Below are positions 45,557-53,834 of a stretch of 64,000 nt of DNA, in pieces. Under the pieces are notes generated by a model. The model did no database searches and was not told where the DNA came from. It was given only the letters and a program-made list of their open reading frames with translations. Both the position numbers and the translations under genes were made by a program. This DNA is from Nodosilinea sp. FACHB-141 (GTDB lineage: Bacteria > Cyanobacteriota > Cyanobacteriia > Phormidesmidales > Phormidesmidaceae). The stretch covers positions 1 to 64,000 of the forward strand of contig NZ_JACJPP010000004.1 of NCBI RefSeq assembly GCF_014696135.1. The letters are read 5' to 3'. The first letter of the stretch is position 1; the number at the start of each line of letters is the position of its first letter.

Positions 45557-45661
45557 GCAAAGGCGACAGCCTGCTTAACCCTTTCAGGCGGTTCACTCGG
45601 AAGTTCAACGGTGAAATACGCACTAAAGCATACTGACACGGCTTATTTCTCGCTACAAAAA

Positions 45662-45693
45662 GAGGATGACTAGGCCTTTGCCCAGTCATCCTC
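45662..45693 (-). terminator. Terminator of the 103-residue protein gene
   Basis: GAGGATGACT pairs with AGTCATCCTC around a 12-base loop. Read on the minus strand the stem is followed by CTTTTTG, so it terminates the leftward gene ending at 45719. Confidence 0.85.
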
Positions 45694-45718
45694 CTAAGAA
45701 TTTCAAACAATGGCGGCT

Positions 45719-46030
45719 CTAGTCAGCGTTTGACTCTGGGTAGGGGTCACTCAGTTGCTCAGTCTCTGGGCAATCTTCAGAGACATTAATCTCGACATCG
45801 CCTCGGGGGACGGCGGCGAGGCGCTTGGTGACTGCGCCGATGCTCTCTAGGCGCACCATTTCTTCCCAAGAGCAAATCTCGTCTTCTTCCTCAGTTTCGT
45901 AGCGAAAGGTGACCAGATCGCCTTCAATGTCTAAAATCTTCGCCCGCTCAATCCAACGCTGTTGATCCCGGAGAAAAATCCACACATCTTGACCATCACA
46001 ACAGAGTTGATAGATCTTGCGGTGTAGCAT
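45719..46030 (-). CDS. Conserved cyanobacterial small protein (DUF6679-like)
   Basis: The 103-residue protein is of a type conserved in cyanobacteria without known function. Visible are HRKIYQLCCDGQDVWIFLRDQQ at the start (two adjacent cysteines at 9-10), a strand pair with AKILDIEGDLVTFRYETEEEDE, and CSWEEMVRLESIGAVTKRL, with an acidic Pro-rich tail. The beta-strand content suggests a small barrel or SH3-like fold. I recall these as DUF6679-like proteins but cannot confirm it. The ATG at 46028-46030 follows GAAGGAG at eight bases, so the longer frame from 46066 is rejected. A terminator follows at 45662-45693. Confidence 0.75.
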   Translation of the reverse strand: MLHRKIYQLCCDGQDVWIFLRDQQRWIERAKILDIEGDLVTFRYETEEEDEICSWEEMVRLESIGAVTKRLAAVPRGDVEINVSEDCPETEQLSDPYPESNAD

Positions 46031-46374
46031 AATCGCGGCTCCTTCACAGGTAACATCAACGCTCATATCGCTTCACTAGCGGAGGGGAGCGTTCACCCAG
46101 CTGAAACGAGGTTGCCCTACATCATAGGCCTTGCTTTGCCACGTGGTTGTGCACTCGCTCTGGCTAAACTACGCATCAGCAGTTTGGGTAGATGACCAGC
46201 AGCTACGGGTCGTAGCTAATCCTGGTTCTGTACCTTAACATTCCCCGAGGCATTCATTCTTCTCATATCAGTGAAGCGAAGACTGTAGTGTAACAAGCCT
46301 TACGTTCGCTTGCCCACAGGGGGCTGGGGCCGAGCGCTATAGTGAGAAATTAGCCCTATTCTCGGTCTTGCCCT
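46031..46374. other. Divergent intergenic region with a palindrome
   Basis: The 344 bases separate two divergent genes and hold no coding sequence. A perfect palindrome, AGCTACG-GGT-CGTAGCT (46201-46217), stands roughly in the middle and is a candidate operator. No clear -10 box is assigned. Confidence 0.4.
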
Positions 46375-47124
46375 ATGCTGCTGCACCTCTGCACCTGGCC
46401 CGAAGTTGAGGCCTACCTGACTCAATCGTCGGGCATTATTTTGCCGATTGGCTCTACGGAGCAGCACGGCCCTACTGGCCTGATTGGCACGGACGCCATC
46501 TGCGCCGAGGTGGTGGCCAAGGGTGTAGGAGAAGCCGCCAACGCCCTGGTTGGCCCCACCATCAATGTCGGTATGGCGCTGCATCACACGGCCTTTCCCG
46601 GCTCTATGACCCTGCGCCCCAGCACGCTCATTGCCGTCATTTTGGACTACCTTACGCCCCTGGTGCGCCACGGCTTTACTCGGTTCTTTTTTGTCAACGG
46701 CCACGGCGGCAATATTGCCACCCTCAAGGCGGCCTTTGCTGAAGCCTACACTGCCCTAGCCCATGAGCAAATTCCTAATGCCGAGCGGGTGCGCTGCAAG
46801 ACGGCCAACTGGTTTATGGCGCGATCGGTCTACACCCTGGCGAAGGAACTCTATGGCGACCAAGAAGGCTCCCACGCTACACCCAGCGAGGTGGCCCTAA
46901 CTCAGTACGCTTACCCCGATTTCATTAAGCAGGCACCACTGGAGCCGCAGGTGGCTCCGTCGGGCCACGCGATCTACAGCCCGACGGACTTTCGCCTGCG
47001 CTACCCCGATGGCCGCATGGGCTCAAACCCGGCGCTGGCTACTCCCGAGCATGGGCAGCAGCTCTATGAGGCCGCGGTGAAAGAACTTACTAGCGACTAT
47101 CTGGCGTTTTTGGCGGCAGAGTGA
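46375..47124 (+). CDS. Creatininase (creatinine amidohydrolase) family protein
   Basis: The 249-residue protein has the creatininase metal-site pattern: LPIGSTEQHGPTGLIGTDAI with Glu, His and Asp ligands (residues about 22-45), HHTAFPGSMTLRP, the FVNGHGGN motif (about 105-112), and EGSHATPSE with Glu and His ligands (about 165-173). Members are divalent-metal amidohydrolases that act on creatinine or on cyclic amides in cofactor pathways (for example MftE-like or formylaminopyrimidine relatives). Free-living cyanobacteria are not expected to use creatinine, so the substrate is open. It is a stand-alone gene opposite to the DUF6679-like gene with a palindrome between them. Confidence 0.88.
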   Translation: MLLHLCTWPEVEAYLTQSSGIILPIGSTEQHGPTGLIGTDAICAEVVAKGVGEAANALVGPTINVGMALHHTAFPGSMTLRPSTLIAVILDYLTPLVRHGFTRFFFVNGHGGNIATLKAAFAEAYTALAHEQIPNAERVRCKTANWFMARSVYTLAKELYGDQEGSHATPSEVALTQYAYPDFIKQAPLEPQVAPSGHAIYSPTDFRLRYPDGRMGSNPALATPEHGQQLYEAAVKELTSDYLAFLAAE

Positions 47125-47240
47125 GGCTGTTAGCGAGTGATATAGCATTGCAGGGCGCGGCTGACCTTGGCCAATCGATACCTCAAAATGCGTAATGCAT
47201 TTCTGATAAATACAATAGTGGCATCGATAACACTAGAGGT

Positions 47241-47816
47241 TTAAGGCTCTGGCATCTGCCATTTGGGGTTGATCAAGCTGGTCATCACGTGGTCTTGCCA
47301 CTGGCCGTTGATAAATAGGTAGTCGCGGGCAATGCCCTCGATCTGAAAGCCCAATCGCTTGAGCACGCTGGCGCTGCGGTGGTTGTGGGGCATATAGTTG
47401 GCCATCACCCGGTGCAGATTGAGATTGTCAAAGGCGTAAGCAACGATCGCTTTGCCAGCCTCGGTCATATAGCCCTGGCCCTGATGCTCGGCAGAGAGAC
47501 CATAGCCCAAGGTAGCCCCCTGAAACGCGCCGCGAATGATGGTGTTGAGATTGATGGTGCCCATCACTTGGCTCGGCTCAGTGCGAGAAAAGATAAACAG
47601 CTTCACCGCCTGACCGGCGTAGAAATCGTTGCGGCGGGCATTCAGCACATTTCGCCAGAAGTCTGGGGTGTAAAAGTCGTCTGGCCGCTGGGGCTCAAAG
47701 GGTTGTAGATAGTCGCTGTTGTCGTGGTAGTAGCGCAAAATCTCGGCAATGTCGCTGGGTTTGCCAAGCCGCAGCCGCAGCCGTGAGGTGTTGAGCGTGG
47801 GCTCTTGAGTGATCAT
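47241..47816 (-). CDS. RimJ/RimL-type GNAT acetyltransferase
   Basis: The 191-residue protein resembles the ribosomal-protein alanine acetyltransferases RimJ/RimL. Typical blocks are LNTSRLRLRLGKPSDIAEIL near the N terminus, the strand VMGTINLNTIIRGAFQGATLGYGLSAEHQGQGYMTEAGKAI with the acetyl-CoA loop Q-G-Q-G-Y, and the C-terminal NHRSASVLKRLGFQIEGIARDYLFINGQWQDHV. It transfers an acetyl group to the N terminus of a protein such as S5 or S18, or to a small molecule. The specificity is not known. The start is ATG 47816, where the conserved region begins. It is divergent from purH. Confidence 0.88.
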   Translation of the reverse strand: MITQEPTLNTSRLRLRLGKPSDIAEILRYYHDNSDYLQPFEPQRPDDFYTPDFWRNVLNARRNDFYAGQAVKLFIFSRTEPSQVMGTINLNTIIRGAFQGATLGYGLSAEHQGQGYMTEAGKAIVAYAFDNLNLHRVMANYMPHNHRSASVLKRLGFQIEGIARDYLFINGQWQDHVMTSLINPKWQMPEP

Positions 47817-48016
47817 TGATGCCCATAGTAGTGGCCCACCGAGGTTTGAGCTAAGCAATGGAGTGCCATCCTGCGGTGAGAGGAGCATTGCTATGGTGCC
47901 ATAGGAGGGGGTGGGGGAGACGGGGAAGTGAGGGAGGTGAGGAAGATGGGGGCGGCATAGGGGCGGGTAGGCTTTTTCGGTATAGTAGGGGTCTGCAAAA
48001 TCGAGGATGGAGAGCT

Positions 48017-49564
48017 ATGGCGCGCCTGGCACTGTTGAGCGTATCGGATAAAACCGGGCTGGTGGAATTAGCCAAAACTTTGGTAGAAGAGTTTGGCTTT
48101 AACCTAGTCAGCAGCGGCGGTACGGCGAAGGCGATCGCAGCGGCAGGCCTCCCCGTCACCAAAGTCTCTGACTACACCGGCTCACCCGAAATCCTTGGCG
48201 GACGGGTCAAGACGCTGCACCCCAAAATCCACGGCGGCATTTTGGCGCGGCAAGACCTGGCCGAAGACCAAAAGGATTTGGCTGACAACGGCATTCGTCC
48301 GCTGGATCTGGTGGTGGTGAACCTCTACCCTTTTGAGCAGACGATCGCAAAAGAAGGCGTGACCATGGCCGATGCGATCGAGAATATCGACATCGGCGGG
48401 CCAGCCATGCTGCGGGCGGCCGCCAAAAACCACGCCCACCTGACCGTGCTATGCAGTGCCGAGCAGTATGAGCCTTATCTGGAGGCGCTACGCGCTAGCG
48501 ATGGCCAGGTGCCGCTAGAGTTTCGCCAAGAGTGTGCGCGGGCGGCGTTTTGGCACACGGCCAGCTACGACCAGGCGATCGCTACCTACCTCACCGCATC
48601 CACTAGCGAACCAGATACCCTACCTCAGCAGTGGGCCATGACGGGTCGCCAGCAGGCGACATTGCGCTACGGCGAGAATCCTCACCAGACCGCTGCCTGG
48701 TATCGCACGGGTTCCACTCCCACTGGGTGGGCTGGGGCCGAGCAGCTCCAGGGCAAAGAGCTGAGCTACAACAATCTGGTAGATCTCGAGGCAGCGCGGC
48801 GGATTATTGCCGAGTTCCCCAGCGATCGCCCCGCCGCCGCCGTGCTCAAGCACACCAACCCCTGCGGTGTGGGGATGGGCGATACGCTAGCTAGCGCCTA
48901 CCGCCGCGCCTACGATGCCGACGATGTCTCGGCCTTTGGCGGCATTGTGGTGCTCAATCGCCCCATCGATGCCGACACCGCCGAGCAGCTGACGGGTACG
49001 TTTTTAGAGTGCATTGTGGCTCCGGGGTGCGATCGCGCCGCCCAAGACATCCTCGCCAAAAAGCAAAACCTGCGAGTGCTGGTGCTAGAGGATCTACTGA
49101 CCGGGCCAACCCAGGTGGTGAATGCGATCGCAGGCGGCTTCTTGCTCCAGGCTCCCGACACCTACCGCGACGACCCCGCTACCTGGCAGATTGTTACGGA
49201 GGCCAAGCCCACCGAGGCCGAGCTGGCCGAAATGCTGTTTGCTTGGCGGGTGGTGAAGCATGTGAAATCGAATGCGATCGTGGTCACCCACCAGCAGCAA
49301 ACCCTTGGCATTGGAGCTGGGCAGATGAACCGCGTCGGCTCTGTCAGCATCGCCCTAGCCCAGGCCGGTGCAAAAGCCCAGGGCGCGGTGCTAGCCAGCG
49401 ATGGCTTCTTTCCCTTCGACGACTCGGTTCGCACCGCCGCCGCTGCGGGCATTCGCGCTGTGGTGCAGCCCGGCGGCAGCCGCCGCGACGACGACTCGAT
49501 CAAAGCGGCCAACGAGCTGGGCCTGATTATGGCCATGACCGGCATACGGCATTTCCTGCATTAA
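48017..49564 (+). CDS. purH: Bifunctional AICAR transformylase/IMP cyclohydrolase
   Basis: The 515-residue protein carries out the last two steps of purine synthesis, formylating AICAR with 10-formyl-THF and closing the ring to IMP. The N-terminal MGS-like cyclohydrolase domain (residues about 1-150) includes LALLSVSDKTGLVELA, SSGGTAKAI and ILGGRVKTLHPKIHGGIL. The transformylase part (about 200-515) includes LRYGENPHQ, GKELSYNNLVDLEAA, VLKHTNPCGVG with the catalytic His, FGGIVVLNRP and SDGFFPFDDSVRTAAAAGI. The length equals the family norm. The ATG at 48017 has GGAG upstream, and the in-frame extension to 47858 is non-homologous. An MOSC gene follows on the same strand. Confidence 0.96.
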   Translation: MARLALLSVSDKTGLVELAKTLVEEFGFNLVSSGGTAKAIAAAGLPVTKVSDYTGSPEILGGRVKTLHPKIHGGILARQDLAEDQKDLADNGIRPLDLVVVNLYPFEQTIAKEGVTMADAIENIDIGGPAMLRAAAKNHAHLTVLCSAEQYEPYLEALRASDGQVPLEFRQECARAAFWHTASYDQAIATYLTASTSEPDTLPQQWAMTGRQQATLRYGENPHQTAAWYRTGSTPTGWAGAEQLQGKELSYNNLVDLEAARRIIAEFPSDRPAAAVLKHTNPCGVGMGDTLASAYRRAYDADDVSAFGGIVVLNRPIDADTAEQLTGTFLECIVAPGCDRAAQDILAKKQNLRVLVLEDLLTGPTQVVNAIAGGFLLQAPDTYRDDPATWQIVTEAKPTEAELAEMLFAWRVVKHVKSNAIVVTHQQQTLGIGAGQMNRVGSVSIALAQAGAKAQGAVLASDGFFPFDDSVRTAAAAGIRAVVQPGGSRRDDDSIKAANELGLIMAMTGIRHFLH

Positions 49565-49665
49565 AAAATTGTCCAGTGGTGCATCGCTGCTTGGATGCAC
49601 CCTGCTCAGAAGAATGGAGCTACCCTAGACCTTATTGCTGCCCAGCCCTCAGTAGCGTAGTACCG

Positions 49666-50334
49666 ATGCAGATTTTATCTATCAACAGCGGTCGACCCGA
49701 AACTATAACCATTGGGCAACGGGTCGCTACCACAGGCATTTTTAAGACACCGATCGCAGGGCAGGTTCACGTCAGTACCCAAGGGTTGGTAGGAGATACG
49801 ATAGCCGATACCGCTCACCACGGGGGCATAGACCAGGCCGTTTATCTCTACAGCGCCGAAGACTACGCTTGGTGGGAGGCTAAGCTACAGCGCCCGATTC
49901 CCTTTGGTACTTTTGGTGAAAACCTCACACTCTCAAGCTTTGGGCCTCAACCACTCCGGGCTGGCGATCGCATCGCGATCAACGCCGTCTTGCTTGAAGT
50001 CACCTTCCCGCGCATTCCATGCTCCACCCTCGCAGCCCGGATGAGTGACGCCACTTTCGTCCAGCAGTTTATCCAGGCCCGGCGACCGGGAGCCTACACC
50101 CGAGTGTTATCAACCGGCGATCTACAGGTAAACGATCCAGTCACCATGGAGTATGCTTCCCCCGGCTTTCCGACCCTGACAGAACTATCTGACCTGTGGC
50201 ATGACAGGGATCGCCACCCCGATCTGCTTCGCAAAGGGCTCAACGCCCCGATTGCAGAACGGTTCAAAGCAATCTTTCAGCAGTGGCTAGAGCGGGGCTC
50301 AACGCCTTCTGATTCTGTGGCACATGAGGACTAA
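49666..50334 (+). CDS. MOSC-domain protein, YiiM-like
   Basis: The 222-residue protein is a single MOSC (molybdenum cofactor sulfurase C-terminal) domain with a 3-alpha C-terminal extension as in YiiM. Signatures are HHGGIDQAVYLYSAEDYAWWE (residues about 45-66), the FGTFGENLT strand, and PCSTLAARM with the conserved Cys near residue 125. YiiM and relatives reduce N-hydroxylated compounds such as 6-hydroxylaminopurine using the molybdenum cofactor bound by the Cys. The physiological substrate here is unknown. The ATG at 49666 begins with the domain; a continuous frame reaching back into purH is a shadow. A gap of 101 bases separates it from purH. Confidence 0.85.
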   Translation: MQILSINSGRPETITIGQRVATTGIFKTPIAGQVHVSTQGLVGDTIADTAHHGGIDQAVYLYSAEDYAWWEAKLQRPIPFGTFGENLTLSSFGPQPLRAGDRIAINAVLLEVTFPRIPCSTLAARMSDATFVQQFIQARRPGAYTRVLSTGDLQVNDPVTMEYASPGFPTLTELSDLWHDRDRHPDLLRKGLNAPIAERFKAIFQQWLERGSTPSDSVAHED

Positions 50335-50373
50335 ACCCCAGTCGCGTCATTGGGCCCGCTCAAACCTGCTCGT

Positions 50374-50619
50374 CTACTTTTGAGCGATATCCGATTCAGC
50401 GGCGGGCTCTTCAGGAACCGGGTCGTAGCCGCCGGGATGAAAGGGGTGACAGCGCGTAATCCGTCGAGCCGCTAGCCAGCTCCCCTTCGCCGGGCCAAAC
50501 CGCTCGATCGCCGTCAGCGCGTACTGAGAGCAGGTCGGGTTAAACCGACAAGTGGGCGGAAACAGCGGCGACAGCAGCCGTCGATAGCCATGGATGAGGA
50601 GCAGCAAAACTTGCTTCAT
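50374..50619 (-). CDS. yidD: Membrane protein insertion efficiency factor YidD
   Basis: The 81-residue protein is Yid[22 protein letters not shown] at the N terminus, then [16 protein letters not shown] and the characteristic [18 protein letters not shown]. It is a short, membrane-associated amphipathic protein that assists YidC in inserting membrane proteins. The three cysteines of the family (in TCRF, TCSQY and RCHPF) are present. In many bacteria it sits in the rnpA-yidC operon, but here it stands alone, 84 bases from a coiled-coil protein gene in the same orientation with a dispersed palindrome between. Confidence 0.93.
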   Translation of the reverse strand: MKQVLLLLIHGYRRLLSPLFPPTCRFNPTCSQYALTAIERFGPAKGSWLAARRITRCHPFHPGGYDPVPEEPAAESDIAQK

Positions 50620-50639
50620 AGCCCCATTTTAGCGAGCTT

Positions 50640-50714
50640 GGGTGCAGGGTTCACGGTGCAAGGTACAGAGCCGAAGAGGGACCTTATACCCAAAACCTTG
50701 AACCCTTACACCCT
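50640..50714. repeat. Dispersed imperfect palindrome, copy E
   Basis: GGTGCAGGGTTCACGG pairs with CCTTGAACCCTTACACC with few mismatches, with inner words TGCAAGGTAC and ACCTTATACCC. It lies between yidD and the upstream leftward gene. Confidence 0.65.
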
Positions 50715-51074
50715 CTAATAATCCAACATCAGCGTGTTGTAGTCTTGCGGAGCCTGGCGGCTGTTGCGTTCGGGCAAATACACGTTGGTGCTAGGGGCAA
50801 AGTTTAGCCCTTGGGGCCTGGGGGCAGCAGCAGGCTGGGTGGGCTGGCGCAGAGTGGTGGCTTTGGCGTCGAGCCCTGCGGTTGCCTGCTCAATCTCAGC
50901 GAGGCGATCGCATAGCTGCTGACGGCGACCGTCAATGTACTCTAGCTCCTGCTCAAGGCGCGTCTTCTCGACGGTGAGCTTGTACATATCGAGATACTGG
51001 GCGGCCTCAGTGGCCGGGCGCGGCATCGTGCTGATCTTAGGAAAACTTCGGCGGGGGGCGCGTTTGATGCTCAT
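50715..51074 (-). CDS. Small coiled-coil protein, possibly GvpV-like
   Basis: The 119-residue protein has a basic N terminus (MSIKRAPRRSFPK), the segment TMPRPATEAAQYLDMYKLTVEKTRLEQELEYIDGRRQQLCDRLAEIEQ (residues about 16-64), a helix that should form a coiled coil, and a Pro/Gln-rich tail. The pattern YLDMYKLTVEKTRLEQE recalls small coiled-coil proteins annotated as gas vesicle accessory GvpV in some cyanobacteria, but no gvp genes are seen here, so I would not claim the function. It is soluble. ATG 51074 is used because the basic N terminus starts there, with no strong ribosome site. Confidence 0.65.
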   Translation of the reverse strand: MSIKRAPRRSFPKISTMPRPATEAAQYLDMYKLTVEKTRLEQELEYIDGRRQQLCDRLAEIEQATAGLDAKATTLRQPTQPAAAPRPQGLNFAPSTNVYLPERNSRQAPQDYNTLMLDY

Positions 51075-51165
51075 AAGCTATCCGAGGGCTGACCTAGAGT
51101 TCACAGCGTTAGCTTGCCCACCTAGGCAAACGAATTCCCAGCGGCGCACGATTTGTAGCAATGGG

Positions 51166-52215
51166 TCACGCTTGGGCTAGAACGCGGGCCAGGGCGTAGA
51201 CCACATCTACACCCACGTTATCGCCTTCTTTATTGGTGGCGGCAGCGATGGTGGCGGAGCGACCGGCTAGGGCCGAAAAGTGAAAAGCTGCGATCGAGTA
51301 GCCTGGCCCGCCACCGTTGTGCCCCGCGACTCGACCATAGGGCGATGCGGTATCCACAAACAGTCCTAGCCCGCAGCCCACATTTTGCAGGGGTGGGTGC
51401 GACCCCAAGCTGTGAATCGGCTGAGCCATCTGCTCTACCAGCGTGAGGTCGAGAATATGACCTGTGATTAGAGCATGCATCATCGTGGCCAGCTCTGCCG
51501 CCGTAGACACCACCACCCCATGGGAAACCCAACCGGGATGGTACCGCTGCGACATATCCTCAAGCTCGTCGCCAAATATTGACGTATAGCCTGGTGTCAG
51601 ACCCGTGACATCGTCTAGCGAAGCGGCGACAAATGTACGCTTCAAGCCCAAGGGCACAAAGAATAGCTCGTCTAAATAGCCCTGCATAGATTGCTCGGTG
51701 ACCTTCTCTAGCAACAGCTTGAGCGCTAAATAGCCAATGTTGGAATAGGACCAGCCTTGGCCAGGGTCAAACAGCAATCCTCGATTAGAGGCCACCTCAA
51801 GAAAGGCCTCGGGCGACCAGGGAGCACTGGGGGTTGTTTTTACCGCTTCGTTGTAAGCCGGCAGACCGCCGTAATCGGGCAAGCCGCTGCTATGGCTGAG
51901 AATCTGACGCAGGGTAATGGGCGTTGCAACTGGAAAATCTGACCAATAATCTTGAATGGGTGTGTCCAGACCGAGGCATCCTGCGCTAACTTGACGCAGA
52001 ACCGCCGCCGCAATGAGCGATTTAGTCACGCTGTAGATATAGAAGCTGGCGTCGGTGGAGAGCGGTATCGTCTGGCTCAGGTCTTGATGCCCTACGCCCA
52101 TAGCGAGCGAGGGCTTGCCTTCTATACAAATGGCGATCGCCGCCCCCGGCATTTGAGCCTGAACCAGCGTTTGTTCAACCGCTTCTTTAAGCGCCACTTG
52201 CATGCCTTGATCCAT
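51166..52215 (-). CDS. Serine hydrolase of the beta-lactamase/PBP family
   Basis: The 349-residue protein carries the three catalytic motifs of class C beta-lactamase-like penicillin-binding enzymes: SVTK (Ser-x2-Lys, in IYSVTKSLIAA near residue 63), YSN in WSYSNIGYLAL, and the KTG-equivalent region as HNGGGPGYS near residue 300. Without a signal peptide it is likely cytoplasmic or is secreted by another route. Members act on peptides, esters or lactams, and beta-lactam resistance is not implied. The start is uncertain: ATG 52215 or ATG 52203, neither with a clean ribosome site. The start overlaps the end of the LysR gene by 14-29 bases, so translation is probably coupled to it. Confidence 0.88.
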   Translation of the reverse strand: MDQGMQVALKEAVEQTLVQAQMPGAAIAICIEGKPSLAMGVGHQDLSQTIPLSTDASFYIYSVTKSLIAAAVLRQVSAGCLGLDTPIQDYWSDFPVATPITLRQILSHSSGLPDYGGLPAYNEAVKTTPSAPWSPEAFLEVASNRGLLFDPGQGWSYSNIGYLALKLLLEKVTEQSMQGYLDELFFVPLGLKRTFVAASLDDVTGLTPGYTSIFGDELEDMSQRYHPGWVSHGVVVSTAAELATMMHALITGHILDLTLVEQMAQPIHSLGSHPPLQNVGCGLGLFVDTASPYGRVAGHNGGGPGYSIAAFHFSALAGRSATIAAATNKEGDNVGVDVVYALARVLAQA

Positions 52216-53137
52216 ACAATTCAAGCTCAATGTTTTGACAGACGTCTCGAATGGTTTGCCGCAGCCACAGATTGGCTGCATCGCGATCGCTGAGTTTGCT
52301 CCAGGCCATCGAGATTACCCAGTGAGGCACATCAAGGGGTAGTTCAAAGACCTGTAGGGGATAGTACTGGAGAAAGTGCTGTTTTAGGCAGGAAGGAATG
52401 GCTGCAAGGAGATCAGAAGTAGCGATCGCCGTTGGTAATGCCAACCAGTAGGGCACTGTCAGCGCAACGCGCCGTTGTAGACCTTGCTCAGACAGAATTT
52501 GGTCAACAATACCGACGGCATCCCGCCGCAACGTAAAGAGAGCGTGGGGAAATGCAACAAATTTATCTAGGCTAACTTTGTCATTTTCAAGGGCGGGATG
52601 ATTTAATCGACAGACTCCAAGGAATCGCTCTATCAGCAGGTTTTCTTCAAGAACATGGCTGGGCAAATCCACAAAAGTCCCTAATGCCAAGTCGATGATT
52701 TCACCTTCAATCAACTCTACAAATGACTCTTTTTCAACGGTAATCAAGCGTAAGTCAATGTGCGGTGCTTGTTGCTTAAATGCGACTAGCATTTTTGGCA
52801 AAATCAAGCTGGCAAAATAGTCAGATGTAGCGAGGGTAAACACCCGTTGCGAACTGAGCGGGGTGAAGGATTGCGGTTCTGCTAAAGTGGCTCGAATGGT
52901 ATCTAGGGCGGCAGTGATCTGGGGGGCGATCGCCTTCGCCTTCGCGGTAGGCCGCATTTCTCGCCCTACCCGCACGAACAGGTTGTCATTAAAAAGCGAT
53001 CGCAATCTGCCTAGGCTTGCGCTCATAGCAGGTTGCCCTACATGAAGGCGTTGAGCCGCTGCTGTAACGCTTTTCGAATCATATAGCGCCTCAAAAGCCA
53101 CCAGCAGGTTGAGGTCGATAGCCCCTAGCTCAATCAT
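52187..53137 (-). CDS. LysR-family transcriptional regulator
   Basis: The 316-residue protein has the LysR winged helix-turn-helix in its first 60 residues (IDLNLLVAFEALYDSKSVTAAAQRLHVGQPAMSASLGRLRSLFNDNLFVRVG), followed by the periplasmic-binding-like effector domain (about 90-300). LysR proteins bind as tetramers at T-N11-A boxes and respond to a small-molecule ligand. The gene is divergent from the SnoaL-like gene, whose start is 89 bases away, and is followed by the serine hydrolase gene in overlap. A symmetric T-N11-A box (53765-53783) lies upstream of the SMP-30-like gene. Regulation of these genes by this protein is therefore inferred, not shown. The effector is unknown. Confidence 0.93.
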   Translation of the reverse strand: MIELGAIDLNLLVAFEALYDSKSVTAAAQRLHVGQPAMSASLGRLRSLFNDNLFVRVGREMRPTAKAKAIAPQITAALDTIRATLAEPQSFTPLSSQRVFTLATSDYFASLILPKMLVAFKQQAPHIDLRLITVEKESFVELIEGEIIDLALGTFVDLPSHVLEENLLIERFLGVCRLNHPALENDKVSLDKFVAFPHALFTLRRDAVGIVDQILSEQGLQRRVALTVPYWLALPTAIATSDLLAAIPSCLKQHFLQYYPLQVFELPLDVPHWVISMAWSKLSDRDAANLWLRQTIRDVCQNIELELYGSRHASGA

Positions 53138-53163
53138 TTTCGTTGATGGATTACATCTAAATT

Positions 53164-53174
53164 ATCAATTTGAT
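53164..53174. promoter_or_regulatory. Short dyad in the LysR/SnoaL promoter region
   Basis: ATCAA-T-TTGAT is an 11-base perfect palindrome between the divergent LysR and SnoaL-like genes, in an AT-rich stretch. It could be part of an autoregulatory operator; it lacks the T-N11-A spacing. Confidence 0.35.
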
Positions 53175-53225
53175 TTATTTTAGCCCTACCTCTATCGTGG
53201 GCTTAAGGCGTAAAGAAAGTAAACC

Positions 53226-53672
53226 ATGAGTGATATAGAATCCCAAAATTTGGCAATTGCCCATCGATTTGTCACTCAATTTTTGGGGAAAGGCAATCTG
53301 AGCATCGCAGCGGAACTGCTCGATGAAAACGTGCAGGTGACTACTGGCTTGAAGCCCAGCGGCCCCATCAATGGTATTGAAGAATACACACAGGTGTTTT
53401 CTGATTTCTACGCGGCCTTTCCCGATGTGGAACCACTGACTATTGAAGACAGTTTTGCGGCAGGCGATCGCGTTATGGTGCGCTTTAAGTCATTTCAGCA
53501 GCATGTGAAAGACTATTTTGGCATTCCCAAGAGCGATCGCGTCATTACCTTTCACGAAACCCACGTCATGCGCATTCTCAACGGCAAGATTGTGGAAAAC
53601 ATTGTCAGCGCTACAAACTTAGAGTTTGAAATGCTGATGGCTCCTGTGTTAGCGCCTTTAATTTTGAACTAA
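53226..53672 (+). CDS. SnoaL-like (NTF2-fold) polyketide cyclase-type protein
   Basis: The 148-residue protein is an NTF2-like alpha+beta cone of the SnoaL group. It has an opening helix NLAIAHRFVTQFLGKGN, LLDENVQVTTGL with an active-site-type Asp, the FYAAFPDVEPLTIEDSFAAGDRVMVRFKS strand pair, and the closing strand FHETHVMRILNGKIVENI. Members act as ester cyclases, isomerases or detoxification enzymes on small hydrophobic molecules. The substrate is unknown. It is the first gene of the rightward group 53226-55961 and lies opposite the LysR gene, which makes it the first candidate target. Confidence 0.85.
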   Translation: MSDIESQNLAIAHRFVTQFLGKGNLSIAAELLDENVQVTTGLKPSGPINGIEEYTQVFSDFYAAFPDVEPLTIEDSFAAGDRVMVRFKSFQQHVKDYFGIPKSDRVITFHETHVMRILNGKIVENIVSATNLEFEMLMAPVLAPLILN

Positions 53673-53764
53673 CTGTTTAAAGAATGCCACGGCATTTTCT
53701 ATGAGGATAGCAGTTACCTAAATTAAAAACCGCTCAACTTTGTCGGATAGAATACATGACTATT

Positions 53765-53783
53765 TGTTGGTTATGCGCCAACA
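53765..53783 (+). promoter_or_regulatory. Candidate LysR-type box upstream of the SMP-30-like gene
   Basis: TGTTGG-N7-CCAACA is an exact six-base-arm dyad, and its centre coincides with a T-N11-A pair (T53768 to A53780), the defining feature of a LysR-regulator site. It lies about 52 bases upstream of the SMP-30-like ATG, close to the promoter, as in LysR-activated genes. Confidence 0.55.
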
Positions 53784-53834
53784 TAACCCAACGATATCTG
53801 ATGCCCGGACTGTATTCCGTTCTGCGTTATAGCT

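Noticed and set aside
47858-48016. In-frame N-terminal extension of purH
   Set aside because: The 53 codons before ATG 48017 have no homology, whereas GGAG and the conserved PurH start lie at 48017.
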